NCBI GenBank assembly: GCA_947247005.1
Contig: OX365956.1
Coordinates: forward strand, 15,334,089 to 15,398,088
Direction of reading: 5' to 3'
Length of the DNA: 64,000 nucleotides
Source of the DNA: Spisula solida
Taxonomy: Eukaryota; Mollusca; Bivalvia; Venerida; Mactridae
Shown here: positions 1 through 12,100 of the stretch, piece by piece
How the letters are laid out: each line of letters opens with the position of its first letter
How positions within the stretch are numbered: the first letter of the stretch is position 1
Program-made: the position numbers and the translations under genes
Notes under the pieces: model-generated
The model's input: the letters and a program-made list of their open reading frames with translations, nothing else
Database searches by the model: none
Told to the model about the DNA's origin: nothing

Positions 1-30
1 CGACAGACTAATATACCCCCGCGTGCCAAA
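1..30. repeat. Edge of a mollusc-type 'GTATACCCCC' dispersed repeat
   Basis: The first bases (CGACAGACTAATATACCCCC) resemble the tail of the repeat at 3.1-3.4 kb, where GACAGACAG is followed by CAGTATACCCCC. The element is cut by the window edge, so family and extent are unknown. Confidence 0.35.
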
Positions 31-909
31 AAGCATTGCAGCTAATTCTTTTAATAACCATTTGTTAAGATGTGGTTATTGTTAAAGTTAAACTATTAAA
101 TTATGTAGACAGTTGAATACTTTAAACCTTAATATGAAATATTTGTGAACATTGTAAGGAATAATGTGATTTAAATGCCAAAATATTTTTGGGGTTTCAA
201 ACCCTCACTCAATGATACAATTTGACATTTGCCAGATCCAAATGTAATACGATATATATATGTGGCAAGCAGCTGATGATAAAATAATGGGAAACCTGTC
301 CACACTATACCACGCTTATTTACACTAGACCGGTAGGCAAATCCACTTTCCTCCTGATACCAAAACATTTAAAATGTCAAACCATATTATTGTCATATAT
401 ATGTATATGGAGTTTACGATAAACGTCCATGTGATGAAAATTTTAGAAACTTTTTATCATATTCAGTGATGAAATCCTCTGGTATTATATAAATTGATGT
501 TTGTGGACTAACAAAAAACATCAAGAAAATATTATATGGTTCATGGTCTGATTAAGCTTAAATATCAGTGTAAATCAGAATATCATTCAATGCTCAAATT
601 GCTTCCGTAACAGATGTAGCATTTTGGCATATAAAATGTAAAGGAAATGTGACTTGAAAACATAAAAATTATGCAATTGCGATTGTAAATACACGTATAT
701 AGGATAATGACCAATACGGTTATGTACTATAATTGCAGTTCACCATGGCCACAAGCTACGAAACCTTTAAAATTAATTACGAAAGTCAGTGTTCACTGTG
801 ATATCCATCACTGTATTCATATACAATTAGAATTACATGCCGTAATTAATAGTTTTTAATGAATTTATAAATGTCATGTCGTAATTAATACAGTTTTTCA
901 TAAATTTAT
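31..909. other. Gene-free AT-rich sequence
   Basis: I see no coding-like frame, splice-site pair, RNA gene or tandem repeat here. A 65-codon frame on the minus strand near 171-368 lacks an ATG and has ordinary AT-rich composition. Confidence 0.5.
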
Positions 910-1174
910 GTTATAGTTAGAACATATTAAGTAAATTTTAATGATTAAAAAGGGCGGAGCGAGCGAAGCGAAGCGAGGCCTTTTTAGTCATTAAAATTTA
1001 CTTAACATGTTCTAACTAACATATAATATAACATTCTGCATTCTGATTTGCCGATAGAAATTAGCGCCAACGCAAGACGACAAGTCTGTTAAGAGAAAAT
1101 TTTAATGATTAGATTTTCATTTAACCGCGAAAATGCGGCGTTTTCATTGGCTCATAATGTAGGTTATATTCTAA
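910..1174. mobile_element. Palindromic MITE with GC-rich loop, copy 1
   Basis: This is one of three near-identical copies of about 270 bp (others at 20868 and 42714). The left part is a long hairpin: arms of about 38 bases running from GTTAGAACATATTAAGTAAA to its complement, around a loop of GGAGCGAGCGAAGCGAAGCG type. The right part contains ATTCTGATTTGCCGATAGAA and ends TAGGTTATATTCTAA, an inverted match to the internal TTAGAATATAACATTC of the other copies. No protein is encoded. It is a non-autonomous DNA element; the superfamily is not determined. Confidence 0.85.
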
Positions 1175-1530
1175 AAATTCATTAAAAACTTTAATATTTA
1201 CGGCTTGTAAATTAAAATTTAAAATGTGTTGGTATGTTTGAATTACAAGCAGGTATGAACATTTAAAATATTAACTGGGTAATAAAATACAGAATATGTT
1301 TAAAATGAAAATATGTTTTAGGATTGACACAGCAACTTAGATATGTACTACAGAAATTGAAAACTTCAATATCTTTGAAATGTATGATTTATCTTTTTTG
1401 CTTTCGACAGACAGTTGTAGTGCTGTTTTATCTCTGCCTAATTGGCAAATGACCTCAAGGAGAAGAGATAGGTTGATGCTTGCGTGATACAAGGAATTCA
1501 GACGGGATGTCCTAGTACAGTCATTCTGAC
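1175..1530. other. Gene-free AT-rich sequence
   Basis: No supported feature between the MITE and the tRNA-like relic. Confidence 0.5.
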
Positions 1531-1618
1531 TAGACTTCCTGTGTCCAGACAGAGATTCAAACCTTGAAATTCCAGATTAGTAGTTGAGCGAGCTAAGCAC
1601 TCGACCACCGTTCCACTA
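1531..1618 (-). repeat. tRNA-Ser-like relic (SINE head or tRNA pseudogene)
   Basis: On the minus strand an A-box-like stretch (GGTGGTCGAGTGCTTAG) is followed by CTCAACTACTAATC, which resembles the anticodon arm of tRNA-Ser(GCT), and then by a B-box-like GGTTTGAATCT. The acceptor stem does not pair convincingly, so a functional tRNA is unlikely. A tRNA-derived SINE head or a pseudogene fits best. Confidence 0.45.
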
Positions 1619-3100
1619 TGATATATAATATATACCACTTGCAACAACTGGACCACGTGTCATTCCATGTGGTATTTTTTATTGAGATAATACATAAAGC
1701 TATAACAATCTTTTGCATATACAGTAGTGTTGGAAGATATTGTCATAAGAGATGTATATTTTCCTGATACACGTATTTGTCTAAGAGTATAAATGAATCA
1801 ACTTCCAGTTATCGCAATAAGTCATACACGTTGAATTGTATAGTCTACCAATGAATCACACAGTGACGGGAAATCACAAGTGCTTTTACTCACAATACGG
1901 CACATACTTTGCATTGTATAATATCCCAATAAGTCATACAGTGATTAGGTTTGAACGCTGTGATTGTGGTCATTTCTGTTCTACCTTAGAAAAGTTAATT
2001 AATAACGCTTGACCACTACTTGATGCCAAGTTAATGCATACTAGCACCTTCCTTAAGTTTGCTTACGTAGTGGCTAAACAGTATTTTAACTGAATGTCTT
2101 AATACAAATTCAAGTGTTTAAAAGTTTTTTTTCTGTTTTTCATGTATTACAATTCTTACTTTATACACCTTTATAATCAAACATTACACAGCTATGTTAA
2201 TATCCATCTCGACGAATGAAAATCATTAATTGATTCGTAATAAATAGTTTATTCGTTTAAATAATACATGCACCGTTCCAAAAAATAATTCATATTAGCT
2301 GTTACAAAATTAACAAATTCAAGCACATACACGTTTACTAAGTAAGTTATACTTACTGTTATAATTAAGAATTAGCTAGTTTTATGTTCTTTATTTAAGA
2401 TTATTAGAAGAGCTTCTCATTTACAAAAAGATTAAATAAATGAAAGCAATGTAATGTGTTTCTAAACGCACAACATTTAAATTCATAAGGAATACTAGTA
2501 GTCAAAATAATTTTCGCCAAAACTACATTTTTCTCTCTGTATAAGGTATTCCTGTTTCAATCACACATAGCTAAATGTATACAATCCATTTTAGTCACAC
2601 TTTGACATCTTATTCGAGTGAAGCTGCTATTATTATACAGCAATATAAACAACAACTGTGGTTTGACATTTAACTTACAGCGATGAAACTGTATGTACTA
2701 CAGACCAGCACCCGGTGCCTTGTTGTTGACTTATATAAATTGACAAATCAAGGCTGATGTCATTTAACCAAAATGTCATTGTTTTATATGGAACAGTTGA
2801 GCGGGACAAATATTATATTAAGACACACAAATGTTATTGGTAGAGATTGATATACAGATTTGATTCATTCTAACAGATGTTAATGTTACATCTACGAAAA
2901 TATTAAGAGGCCATTGATGTAAAACTGGTTTTGCCTCCAGTCAGTTCTGTAGATACACGATAGCTCACAATGACTATTATCAATATTTAATTAATTAAGT
3001 TCGATATTTTGAAATAATTTTGAGAATAAATAACAATGGTGATACGGAACTCATTTAACTAAAAAAGTCAATTTGGCCAAGTTTATCAGATAGAAGGTTT
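1619..3100. other. Gene-free AT-rich sequence
   Basis: Nothing supportable seen. No long frame, repeat array or conserved block was recognised. Confidence 0.45.
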
Positions 3101-3385
3101 TGGCTGTAACCCCTCGATATATACTATATATTGTATAATGCATAAAAGTACAAAGGACCATAATTCTGTCAAAATCGTCGCAGCGCAAATTCTTTCCTTC
3201 ATGCACATCTACATGTTGAGGATGTTCATCTGTTTTAAAAAGTTTGAAAGAAATGCTGAAAAAACTGTAGGAGGAGTTACGCATCCACAAGAATGCGTCT
3301 ACGGACAGACAGACCGACCGACAGACAGACAAGCTGAATCCAGTATACCCCCTTACAACTCGTTGTGCGGGGGTTTAATGAAGTA
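3101..3385 (+). repeat. Mollusc-type dispersed repeat ending in GACAGACAG and GTATACCCCC
   Basis: The block reads GGACCATAATTCTGTCAAAA, then GCAGCGCAAATTCTTTCC, a GTAGGAGGAGTTACGCATCC segment, a GACAGACAGACCGACCGACA tract and CAGTATACCCCCTTACAACT before a GGGGGTT end. I recognise this layout as a very common repeat in bivalve genomes. Two overlapping short frames run through it, but they are repeat text rather than genes. Confidence 0.7.
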
Positions 3386-4935
3386 GAGATACTATTTACA
3401 ACCAGTGATTCACAGAAATATTTGATAGAACACGCCGGGTTGTCAAGAACTGATACAAAGGATACAAAGTTGGAAGTATTATACATTTACCTGTATCATC
3501 TATATAGCCGAATTAATGACTTTTCCTACACAACGACGTCCATATTGAACGCCATCTTGGATTTCTCGGAGTAATCTCCGGCATAAAAGTTTTGTTTGTG
3601 TACCAATTTACCTTTATGATTTAATAAACTTTATGCACGACGAAGTTAGTGTGTGAAACTTCACAGATACTCGATTACACATTCATTGTGTGAAATTGGT
3701 GGGTGAGGTAATAAAACCACATATTACACCTCAGATTGCACGGATGCACTGTGTTCCAATTAAAGTAGTGTTTTTTTATTTAACATATTATACCATTTAT
3801 TCATAAAAATGTATTTTAGATATGTATTAATCAACATTATAAATCATAACCAAAGACATAAGGGATTAGAAATGTGAAATTGCCTCTGTACCTGTTTTTC
3901 GTATGTTTTACCTGCAAATAACATTGACTGACATTGCTTTTTGAAGATTTTCAACATGAATAATGTATCTAAAATATTTGTTTAACGATGTTTGTGGTTT
4001 CTTAAATACATAAACATCATTTAAGGACATTAATTTCAATGAATTTTGTCATGTATATTCCTGCTATTTTCATGTATCTATTTCAATTTTAACTGGTAAT
4101 GCTAAAAAAGACGGCCATCTTGGACGCCATCTTGAATTTCACAGACCCAATCACTTTTGCAATTTATGCTTGCAATGTCAGAACTTTCACATATAACAAT
4201 TTATTTCGGTTTTCAGTATACCTTGTTGATCTAGAGGTTACACCGGAACTTGTTTCTGAGATTGTCACACTCCATTACCCCACCCACTTGTACTGGTTTT
4301 TAAGCATCTATATTAAATCAAAAATGGTTTTATTTGTTATCTTTGCCACGTTATTTTCATCTGCTTATAATATTGTTCATATTCAAATTACTTTACTATG
4401 TACTTTATGGATATGTGCACTTAGGTTACATGGACATGAAAATTAACACTGTCATAAAAGCAGCTTTAGTGTTTCCAATAGTGACCTTAGATATGTTAAT
4501 TTTTCGGCAACTTCCCCATCCTAGATTTTTCTAGACTTTTGATATGTTATTTGTCAATGTTTTCTGATGCCAAAACAGTCAAATTCGTTTCTTTTGCAAT
4601 TTGTTTGAGGTTAAGCCTATTTTTACTTTAGAATGACTGGACTATATGAGGATAACATATTTACGCCGTAACATCATAACGTAAAAAGGTGAGGTACACA
4701 AGTGTAACGTTTGACGTCAAACAGCGGTTTGTTTACAAACGTCAGCGTCAGTACTTTAGCGTTTAAATCGACATCATGATACTCTGGCTTTGAACATTGC
4801 GTATGTGTAATGTATAATGTGTATTTGCCGCAATATATTTATGGAAGCCTTCTGACTTGACTGTATGCAATACTTACTGGTTGTATCAGTTTGTTTAGTG
4901 TGGTAAGCTATCAATCATGGATTTTGCATATCTCA
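3386..4935. other. Gene-free stretch with two GCCATCTT-rich repeat fragments
   Basis: Two related fragments lie at about 3530-3560 and 4105-4140 (GAACGCCATCTTGGATTTC and GGACGCCATCTTGAATTTC). They look like copies of one dispersed repeat. GCCATCTT is also the core of YY1 binding sites, but there is no gene beside it to regulate. A 115-codon frame at 4099-4446 begins inside the second fragment and has no coding signature. Confidence 0.45.
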
Positions 4936-5450
4936 TGCATTAGTTAGACATTTGCATGTTTCATGCAATTCTGTCCAGGCGTTAAAACATTGGAGCGGAC
5001 AGAAATGCAAGCTTCAAACCTTTGACCTTATATGGTGACCTTGACCTTGAGCCAGTACGGTTGAAATGTGGGTACTGCATGTCGCCTTAATAGTAACACA
5101 TGTGCTATTAGTTTCATGCTATTCGGACGAGGCATTAAAAATTTACGGAGCTGATACGAAATGCACTGTTCAAACCTTTGACCTTGAACTTTAAGACGAC
5201 ACGGTTGAAATGTGGATCCAGTAGTTACATATTTGCTATAAGTTTCATGCAATTCTGTTCGGCGTTAAAAAGTTATGGAACAGACACGAAATGTAAGAAT
5301 TTAACAGTTGGCTTTGAACAGTGACCTTGGCCTTGAACCGACAAGATTGGTATAGGGGTTCTGCCCATGTCGTCTTTATTAGTAGTCACGTGAACAACAA
5401 CTTGTTATTTTGTTCTCTACATATCCATTTCATAGTCAGACGTAAAAACA
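4936..5450. repeat. Diverged tandem repeat of TTTGACCTTGACC type, 3-4 units
   Basis: Units of roughly 130-170 bp repeat 'TTTCATGCAATTCTG', 'GCGTTAAAA', 'CAAACCTTTGACCTT' and 'CACGGTTGAAATGTGG' in the same order at about 4.96, 5.13, 5.26 and 5.42 kb. The units are well diverged. This is a familiar mollusc intergenic repeat with no coding content. Confidence 0.65.
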
Positions 5451-5706
5451 TTTCATCGTGTGTAATTTGGAATTATGTCTGATTCGCTTGAGGTAAAGCT
5501 AGATGAGTTCAGTGAAGCTTCGAGACAACCTAGGTAGGACAACTCTAACTCGCAAGGTGCGGACGTCATGTAAGAGTTATTTCCCTTTGATATTAAATGT
5601 GTCTCCTTAAACTTCGCGATCACATAGATGCGTTGAAGAAAATTGACACTCCACAATACGTGTCAATGGGATACTGCCTCCAAATCTGTTCTGTTTCATT
5701 TAAAAG

Positions 5707-5716
5707 TTTATTTATT
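5707..5716 (-). terminator. Candidate polyadenylation signals of the SLC22 gene
   Basis: Two overlapping AATAAA hexamers (TTTATTTATT on the plus strand) lie about 330 bases past the SLC22 stop codon on the minus strand. They are the first canonical hexamers I find downstream. If used, the 38-bp minisatellite at 5743-5869 would lie within the 3' UTR. Confidence 0.4.
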
Positions 5717-5742
5717 TAAATGTGTCCATTGTTAATGAAAAT

Positions 5743-5869
5743 CACTGTAACTTTAATATTTTACAACAGTTAGTGATATTCACTGTAACTTTAATAGTTT
5801 ACAACAGTTAGTGATACTCACTGTAACTTTAATAGTTTACAACAGTTAGTGATACTCACTGTAACTTTA
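5743..5869. repeat. 38-bp minisatellite, about 3.3 units
   Basis: The unit starts CACTGTAACTTTAATAGTTT at 5743, 5781, 5819 and 5857, exactly 38 bases apart, and the last unit is partial. The first unit differs at a few positions and the second and third are almost identical. It lies just 3' of the SLC22 stop, between it and the candidate poly(A) signals. Confidence 0.9.
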
Positions 5870-6039
5870 TATATCTAGTTTCCGAAACACGTACCTAATA
5901 ACTTCACACATTATAATAATAAAAACATACATTTTATAGACGTGAACGCATTATGTTTATAAATCTGAATAATTATTACACAGGTTTCACATAAAACATC
6001 CTTTTTACAAATGTGCATAATAATGTTGTGGTAACGACC

Positions 6040-6189
6040 TCATTCCAATTGTCTTTTGTGTTTCTCATTTTCAGACAGTTTGTCAGTCAACGTTTTATTC
6101 ATGGTTTCCGGTAGACAAAGGACACAGCACATAGACACAGCAGCGATGCCGGCAATCACAAAGTAGAGGAGACCAGGTACAAATTCTTC
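6040..6189 (-). CDS. SLC22 exon 10 (C-terminal, stop)
   Basis: After acceptor ATTATAG it encodes residues 495-543, starting EEFVPGLLYFVIAG. It carries the last transmembrane helix, the SLC22 LPET motif and a charged cytoplasmic tail rich in K and E ending KRQLE, then TGA. Phase 0 entry matches the phase 0 donor of exon 9. Confidence 0.93.
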   Translation of the reverse strand, partial: EEFVPGLLYFVIAGIAAVSMCCVLCLPETMNKTLTDKLSENEKHKRQLE

Positions 6190-9100
6190 CTATAATACAA
6201 CAAAAATAAATTTATATACTGAATGTAAAACGTCAATATGCTAACAGAAAAAGAAGTAGAGTGGTTTCGGGTCAGGTCGGCCGTCGGGTCATTTCGGCCA
6301 CCCAACACATTTGCTTAATCTAGTACAGATAAACAATATTGATGACGTAATACATACAAATTTTAACGCGCAATTTTCAAAAATCGAAACAAAAAGTCTA
6401 AAATCCCCGACCGTCTTCTTTGAATCAACGATCATAATATTGTACTAGGTAAGTACTGGTTTCTGTACAGACATGTGACGAAGTTTGCAAGAATTTATTG
6501 AACTCTTATATTGTTCATTCTCTGGCTGAACACCTCTTAGAACAAGCGTTTTCAATAAAGGTGTGCGTGTGGCGGCGTACTAGAATATAAACTGTGAGGT
6601 AGAAGCGGAAACTGGGGTGGCCGAATTCACCCGACAAGTTTCAGCAGTTTCGTCTCAATTCGGACACTACAATATACTATTATATACAAAACAATTTTAT
6701 GGCAGAATTTGATGCGACAATAGTTGAGTGGTTTAGCATTAGATCTACGTTTTATAAAATACATAAGTATATGAAAAGTTGTAACTAAACTTGTCATGAA
6801 AATAATGTGTTTTCAACGCAAAAGTGAATGCAACCCGTACAGTAGTTTACAAATTATATGTCACTATATATATATATGAATAAATCTTATATATACCCCA
6901 CGAAAGTCCCATATGCCATATGTACAATGTGACCCTGTCGCTCACGTTGTTCCACACGCATTTTAACACGACAACTTCGTAACGAGTAGCACGTACCTCG
7001 TAAATACCACAACATGTGTATGCGGACTTATACACGCGACTATTTATAGCTGGTCTTGTATTCTTAAAAGTAACAGTTTTACCGTTACGTAGTATTACGT
7101 TATGAGCAAACGGAACGGTCCGTACGGCATTTTTACGGGACAAATGACCTCGGTTGTATCAAGCGTATGAATCCAGCAACTTTCTTTCTTAAATCCTACG
7201 CAGAAAGAAGAAAATAGACCATAACTTATTATATTATTATTATAACTTAGCAGCGAAAATATCAAAATATGTTTTATTGATTAAACAATACAATTTCGCT
7301 TCACTTCTTGAGCATAACACGCAGCTACGCAGCGCTTGCTTTATGGGCGTGTATTCCATTAAAGCACTGTTTAAATTTGTCATGATGACGTCATGGCGAA
7401 AGACGTTAAAAACTGGCGACGTTCTATTTACACCCGAGAGATGATTCGTAGAGATTGTCCGAGGTGTCCCGATTGCGTTATGAGTTATGATATATTTATG
7501 CATAAAGGTCAGGGTCATGGCCTATATTCACAAAACAACCAAGAGGTCAGAAAAGGTAAAGGTCAATAGACCTTGACCTTTGACCTACTGACCTTTAAAT
7601 CAGTAGTGGTCATCTACTGGTGATGACCAACCTCAATGTATAGTTTGAAGATCTTAGGATCAAGCGTACTTGAGTTATTTAGCGGAAACCATTTGAATAA
7701 TCAGAAAAGGTAAAGGTCACTGTGGCCTTTGACCTCAAAAGCAAAAGGGGTCATCTACTGTTAATGACTAACCTCCACAACAATGTAATGTACTTACCAA
7801 GTATACAAACTGAGGTCCAATGACGGCTCCAAGTCTTGCAAGTACGCTCAGGAATCCAAAACCAGTTGTTCTACGTACCATAGAAATGAAATGAAAACAA
7901 CAAGGCATGAAACACAAAAACAATACAGATACTATTCATATGCACGCGCTCTTATACGGTACTAAACCCAACCGACTAGCATTTAATTAGTGTTAAAAGA
8001 CTAGCTTATCACATGTCAGATTTGAATTCGCTATCTGGATAGGATATTAGTTGAATCTATAAGTTGACTAAAGAGGAGCAATTGTGTACGTGGGACGTTC
8101 AAAACTAAAAAGGACTGGGGCCATCACAGCTACAGTTTTCAATATTATACTAATATCATTACATAATATGGAATCGGAATTCAATTGCGAAAATTTGATA
8201 TCTGATTTATCGAGTTCCACTTTCACCTCCTCTCCTAATAGTCCATTTTGAAATCATGGTAACACACACCCGGCGCAGCCCAACAATTACCATTAATGGC
8301 GACTACGTAATGGGATGTATCTGTAATTATTACAATATCGTTTGTTTTCAAATTTCATCATTACATAATGTACATGTTACATGCTGGACGATGTCTGCAA
8401 AAATGACGTCATTTGGACGTTAGGAACTGAAATAAACAGAAGTTGAACTCCAAGTGTGACAAATTCGTGACGCAAAGGTGACGTCACCAGAAGGTAAGGA
8501 AAAACGGACAAACACAAATTTCTGTCAACAGCAAGATAATTATGTCCTCTGAATCGAATGAACTTATCGTAACTACATTCTGGAAACAGTTCTGCAAGAC
8601 GTGTATCAGTTTTAGAATGGCACTCATGCTTCAGTGATAACTGTTCAGCTTTGAAAGACAGAGAATGAATATGAAATCATAAGACCGTTTGTGACGTCAG
8701 TTACCGAGACTTTTTAAAAATATCAACGTTTCATGGTACGGATTCTTGGCTAGATATTTGATGTAAGATCCGGAAAAATACATGCGACTCTCACCAACGC
8801 TTTACTTGTGCGGCTCAGTGTGGTACTGGAATGTTTTCAGTACCATATATCACTATAAACATCATATTTCATAGCCCTATGCATAGGCAGTTAGCACGTA
8901 CCCAAATACTACCCCGGCCAAATCGGATTTTACCACTGTTTACTATGTTATGACAAGGTGAATCACGAAGAATGGAGTGCCTGTCACATAACTTGTCGTA
9001 TTCTTTTATTTATTCACTCAAATGCTATCTTACAGGTATCATCGTGTAGCCAAGATATTTTACTTTCCAGATATATAAACAGTTTAGTCCTTAAATACAC

Positions 9101-12100
9101 ACCCTTAACACAATATAAGTCAAATCGCGAATTTTTTTTGGTCATCAATTAAGAAGTTCAGTATATACACCGGACACAAGCGGAAATGGCCGAGCTTACA
9201 CGATTGAACAACTATGAATGACGTGACACACACTCTAGCCAATTAAACGATCGCTTCGAAATCTGTTGAGGTCGAAAGGTTATCGGAATACTAAATAAAA
9301 TTGGAAATTGACGGTGGCGAAGTTCGTACATTTTTTTTTAATTATCGATCTAGTGAAATATTGCGATGTTTAATTGGCATGTGAGGTAAATTATTTAGTT
9401 ACACTAACTGAAAGGATGACTAGCTAGGCCCGTTTGTGAAGCATACATTCTGTTTCAAGGCAAAATTCACGTTTACAAGCGTGAAAATCTGGGTTTTGCT
9501 GAACGTCTTAGTTAGCGACCTAATTAAGGAATTGTATTCTTGATTCTGACGTTCGGTGTGTAAACGGGTGTGTATCTAAGGACTAAAATGTTGATATATC
9601 CTGAAAGTAGAATATAGTAGCTACACGTTGATACCCGTAATATACCATTTCAATGAATAATAAACCTACACGGCTACAAATGTGACAGGCACTTTTATAA
9701 TCGGAAATATTGAAAGTAACCTTTCTTCTATAGGTAAACAATGAGAAGGTTGATATGATTTGTGAAGTAGTAGGGTACGTGCAGGCTGCCTATGGCCCTA
9801 TGCGAAGCACTAACGTCGTGTAAAATAGCGCGACGTCATTTTGTGCGCCGCGTCAGCGTTAGTGACGCTGTTTAGTTACCTCTAACTCTCGGACCGCGTT
9901 TTGTTTTTAGTTCATATCTTTACAGTATGTAGAAAAAGGATTCCGATTTCTGATGGTATATAATTGGATTTATTTCGTTTAGCCATGCGGGTTTTGTGAC
10001 AATAGTCCTGTTTATTTTTGAACGTCCCACGTATATCGTTGTCGATGATTCAATGGTTGACAAAAACAACCTAAGTCCGATGGTCGGTGTGTTAACATGT
10101 TCAGGTCACTGGCCACTACACAAATATAAATACTAAATTAAATAATGAAACACAATGTTTCTTGATTCGAAAAGGCATTCGTATACATATCCATGTACAG
10201 GTAAAGTTCTTAAAAACTAAACGACTTTACCTGTTTTATGTCCATATATCCACTTAATTCATCATTAATTACTATTATAACTCTTACAAGTGCGTTCTGA
10301 AAATATGTTTTACTATCTGGTGTCTATGTATAGTTTTTGACACATACTATGACTTAGTATACATATACCCTCGGTACAATATATAAGGGGACTAGATATG
10401 TAGGCGTCACTTAGTGGGTCTGGCCGTTTGTCGATGGATCTGTCCCATAATTTGTTAAGGGTGTAATATTGCTGTGCTTTGAATAATTTCAATAACTTGG
10501 CACCTTTGTTCAACATCATAAACCGGTGTGGCAGGCGTAACAATTACGTCAATAGTTCGAAAGGCAAGGAGATGATTTGAGATCAAAGCTAAAATTGTAA
10601 TATTTTAGCTTACCCAGACTGTAAGAATGTCATCCATTGTGTAATTGCCAAATACCATCATGGTTCACTCATACGATTTAAAAACGCACCACTTATGAAA
10701 TATAAATGTTACGGATGAAAACGTAAATCCATGGTTATTTAACTTTGGGTGAATAAACTTCAGTCTGTACGCAACGAGTTATGTCGCGTTCATGTTATTG
10801 TCGCGAGTTTGAAATACGTAATTGGAATTTGGCGTTAGATAAGCATCAGTTTGGCGACAAATAAAGATAATAGTAAAGCTTAAAACTCGCAAGTTTGAAA
10901 TAATTTATGATATGTTTACCAGAGGAACCCATGAAAATGAAAGTCGCAATTTCACTAGTGATTATATGAGCCTGCTGCATTGGTGCATGCACGTGACCCC
11001 CTCCTCCTCAAGTATAACATACATTACATAATATGATATAAATTATGTTCTCCCACTCCCCAAGCAGCACTTAACTTAAACTATAATGATAGGTTGCTGG
11101 GGCCGCCTAGCTCAAACCGTACGACCGGGTTCAAATTTCAGATTTTCTCAGTGTGCGAACTTTAGATGGTTTCAAGTCAAATTTAGCGAAGCAGTTTTGG
11201 TCATTGTCGTCAATCTGTTAGGATATTTCCCGCGTTGCGTCAAAGACACATCAAACCAATGCCACGAAGACGGTTGAAGACAATACATTCGCGAATAAAG
11301 CTCGAAATGGACGAAAATCGTTCCAAATTGTACATAAAAGGTTTTCCTTTTTATTGATAGATATAGATCTATTTGTATGTCATTGTTTGGGTAATAAAAT
11401 ATGTTTAAACTAAAGGAATAATGCAATAAATAAATGTACAATACATTCGCGAATAAAGCTCGAAATGGACGAAAATCGTTCCAAATACATGTAGTACATA
11501 AAAGATTTTCCTTTTTATTGATAGTTATATATCTATTTGTATGTCATTGTTTGGGTAACAAAATATGTTTAAACTAAAGGAATAATGCAATAAATAAATG
11601 TACTTTGGACTAATCCACTTACTCTCGGCATTCGTCTGACACTGTGCAGTCATGCGGAACCATTTCGAGCGGTACAGCCGGCGTACTGTTGCCTCCTGAC
11701 TCGGGGTCATACCCTTTGGCTTGTCTGATCGTGGTCAATCTTAGACTTTGCCATTCGCCAAGAATCGATGTTCTTAGCATATACTCGATGTGTGGTGGCA
11801 GCTGGACCGCTATGCTACGACACCATATTTGCCTTAGTAAAGCTTATGCACTGGAGAGAAACTGTCAACTATTAATTTCAGCCTAAAATTAATTTTGACA
11901 AAATTCAGTTATTTTTTATACTGGTACTTGGGGTATTTTTTAAAATCTGTTGAGTGTACAATTGTTCACCACTACAAGTATTTGTGTCATGCGAAGGTCA
12001 ACGTCAGTATCTCCAAAGTTAAGGTCACACTTTATGTTCAAATGTCAGAAGTAGCCAAAATTTATATTGTCTGGACGATGATTTTGTCATCTAATGTTCG

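Larger units (their letters stand above)
6190..7797 (-). other. SLC22 intron 9: MITE-like inverted repeat and GACCTTTGACCT repeat
   Basis: Donor TTG|GTAAGT, acceptor ATTATAG. The intron holds an inverted-repeat element (6256-6668) and a mollusc AGGTCA-type repeat (about 7500-7790). Two minus-strand frames of 98 and 92 codons (6847-7143, 7240-7518) have no family resemblance I recognise and no convincing splice sites. Confidence 0.7.

Noticed and set aside
3051..3574. Four short frames on both strands
   Set aside because: They run through a dispersed mollusc repeat and are not gene-like.
4099..4446. 115-codon plus-strand frame
   Set aside because: Starts in a GCCATCTT repeat fragment. The hydrophobic AT-rich composition is that of random sequence and no splice sites fit.
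6847..7143. 98-codon minus-strand frame in intron 9
   Set aside because: Readable in part but starts without an ATG-supported context, has no acceptor or donor in the right places and no recognised domain.
7240..7518. 92-codon minus-strand frame in intron 9
   Set aside because: Overlaps what looks like dispersed repeat text beside the GACCTTTGACCT repeat; no other support.
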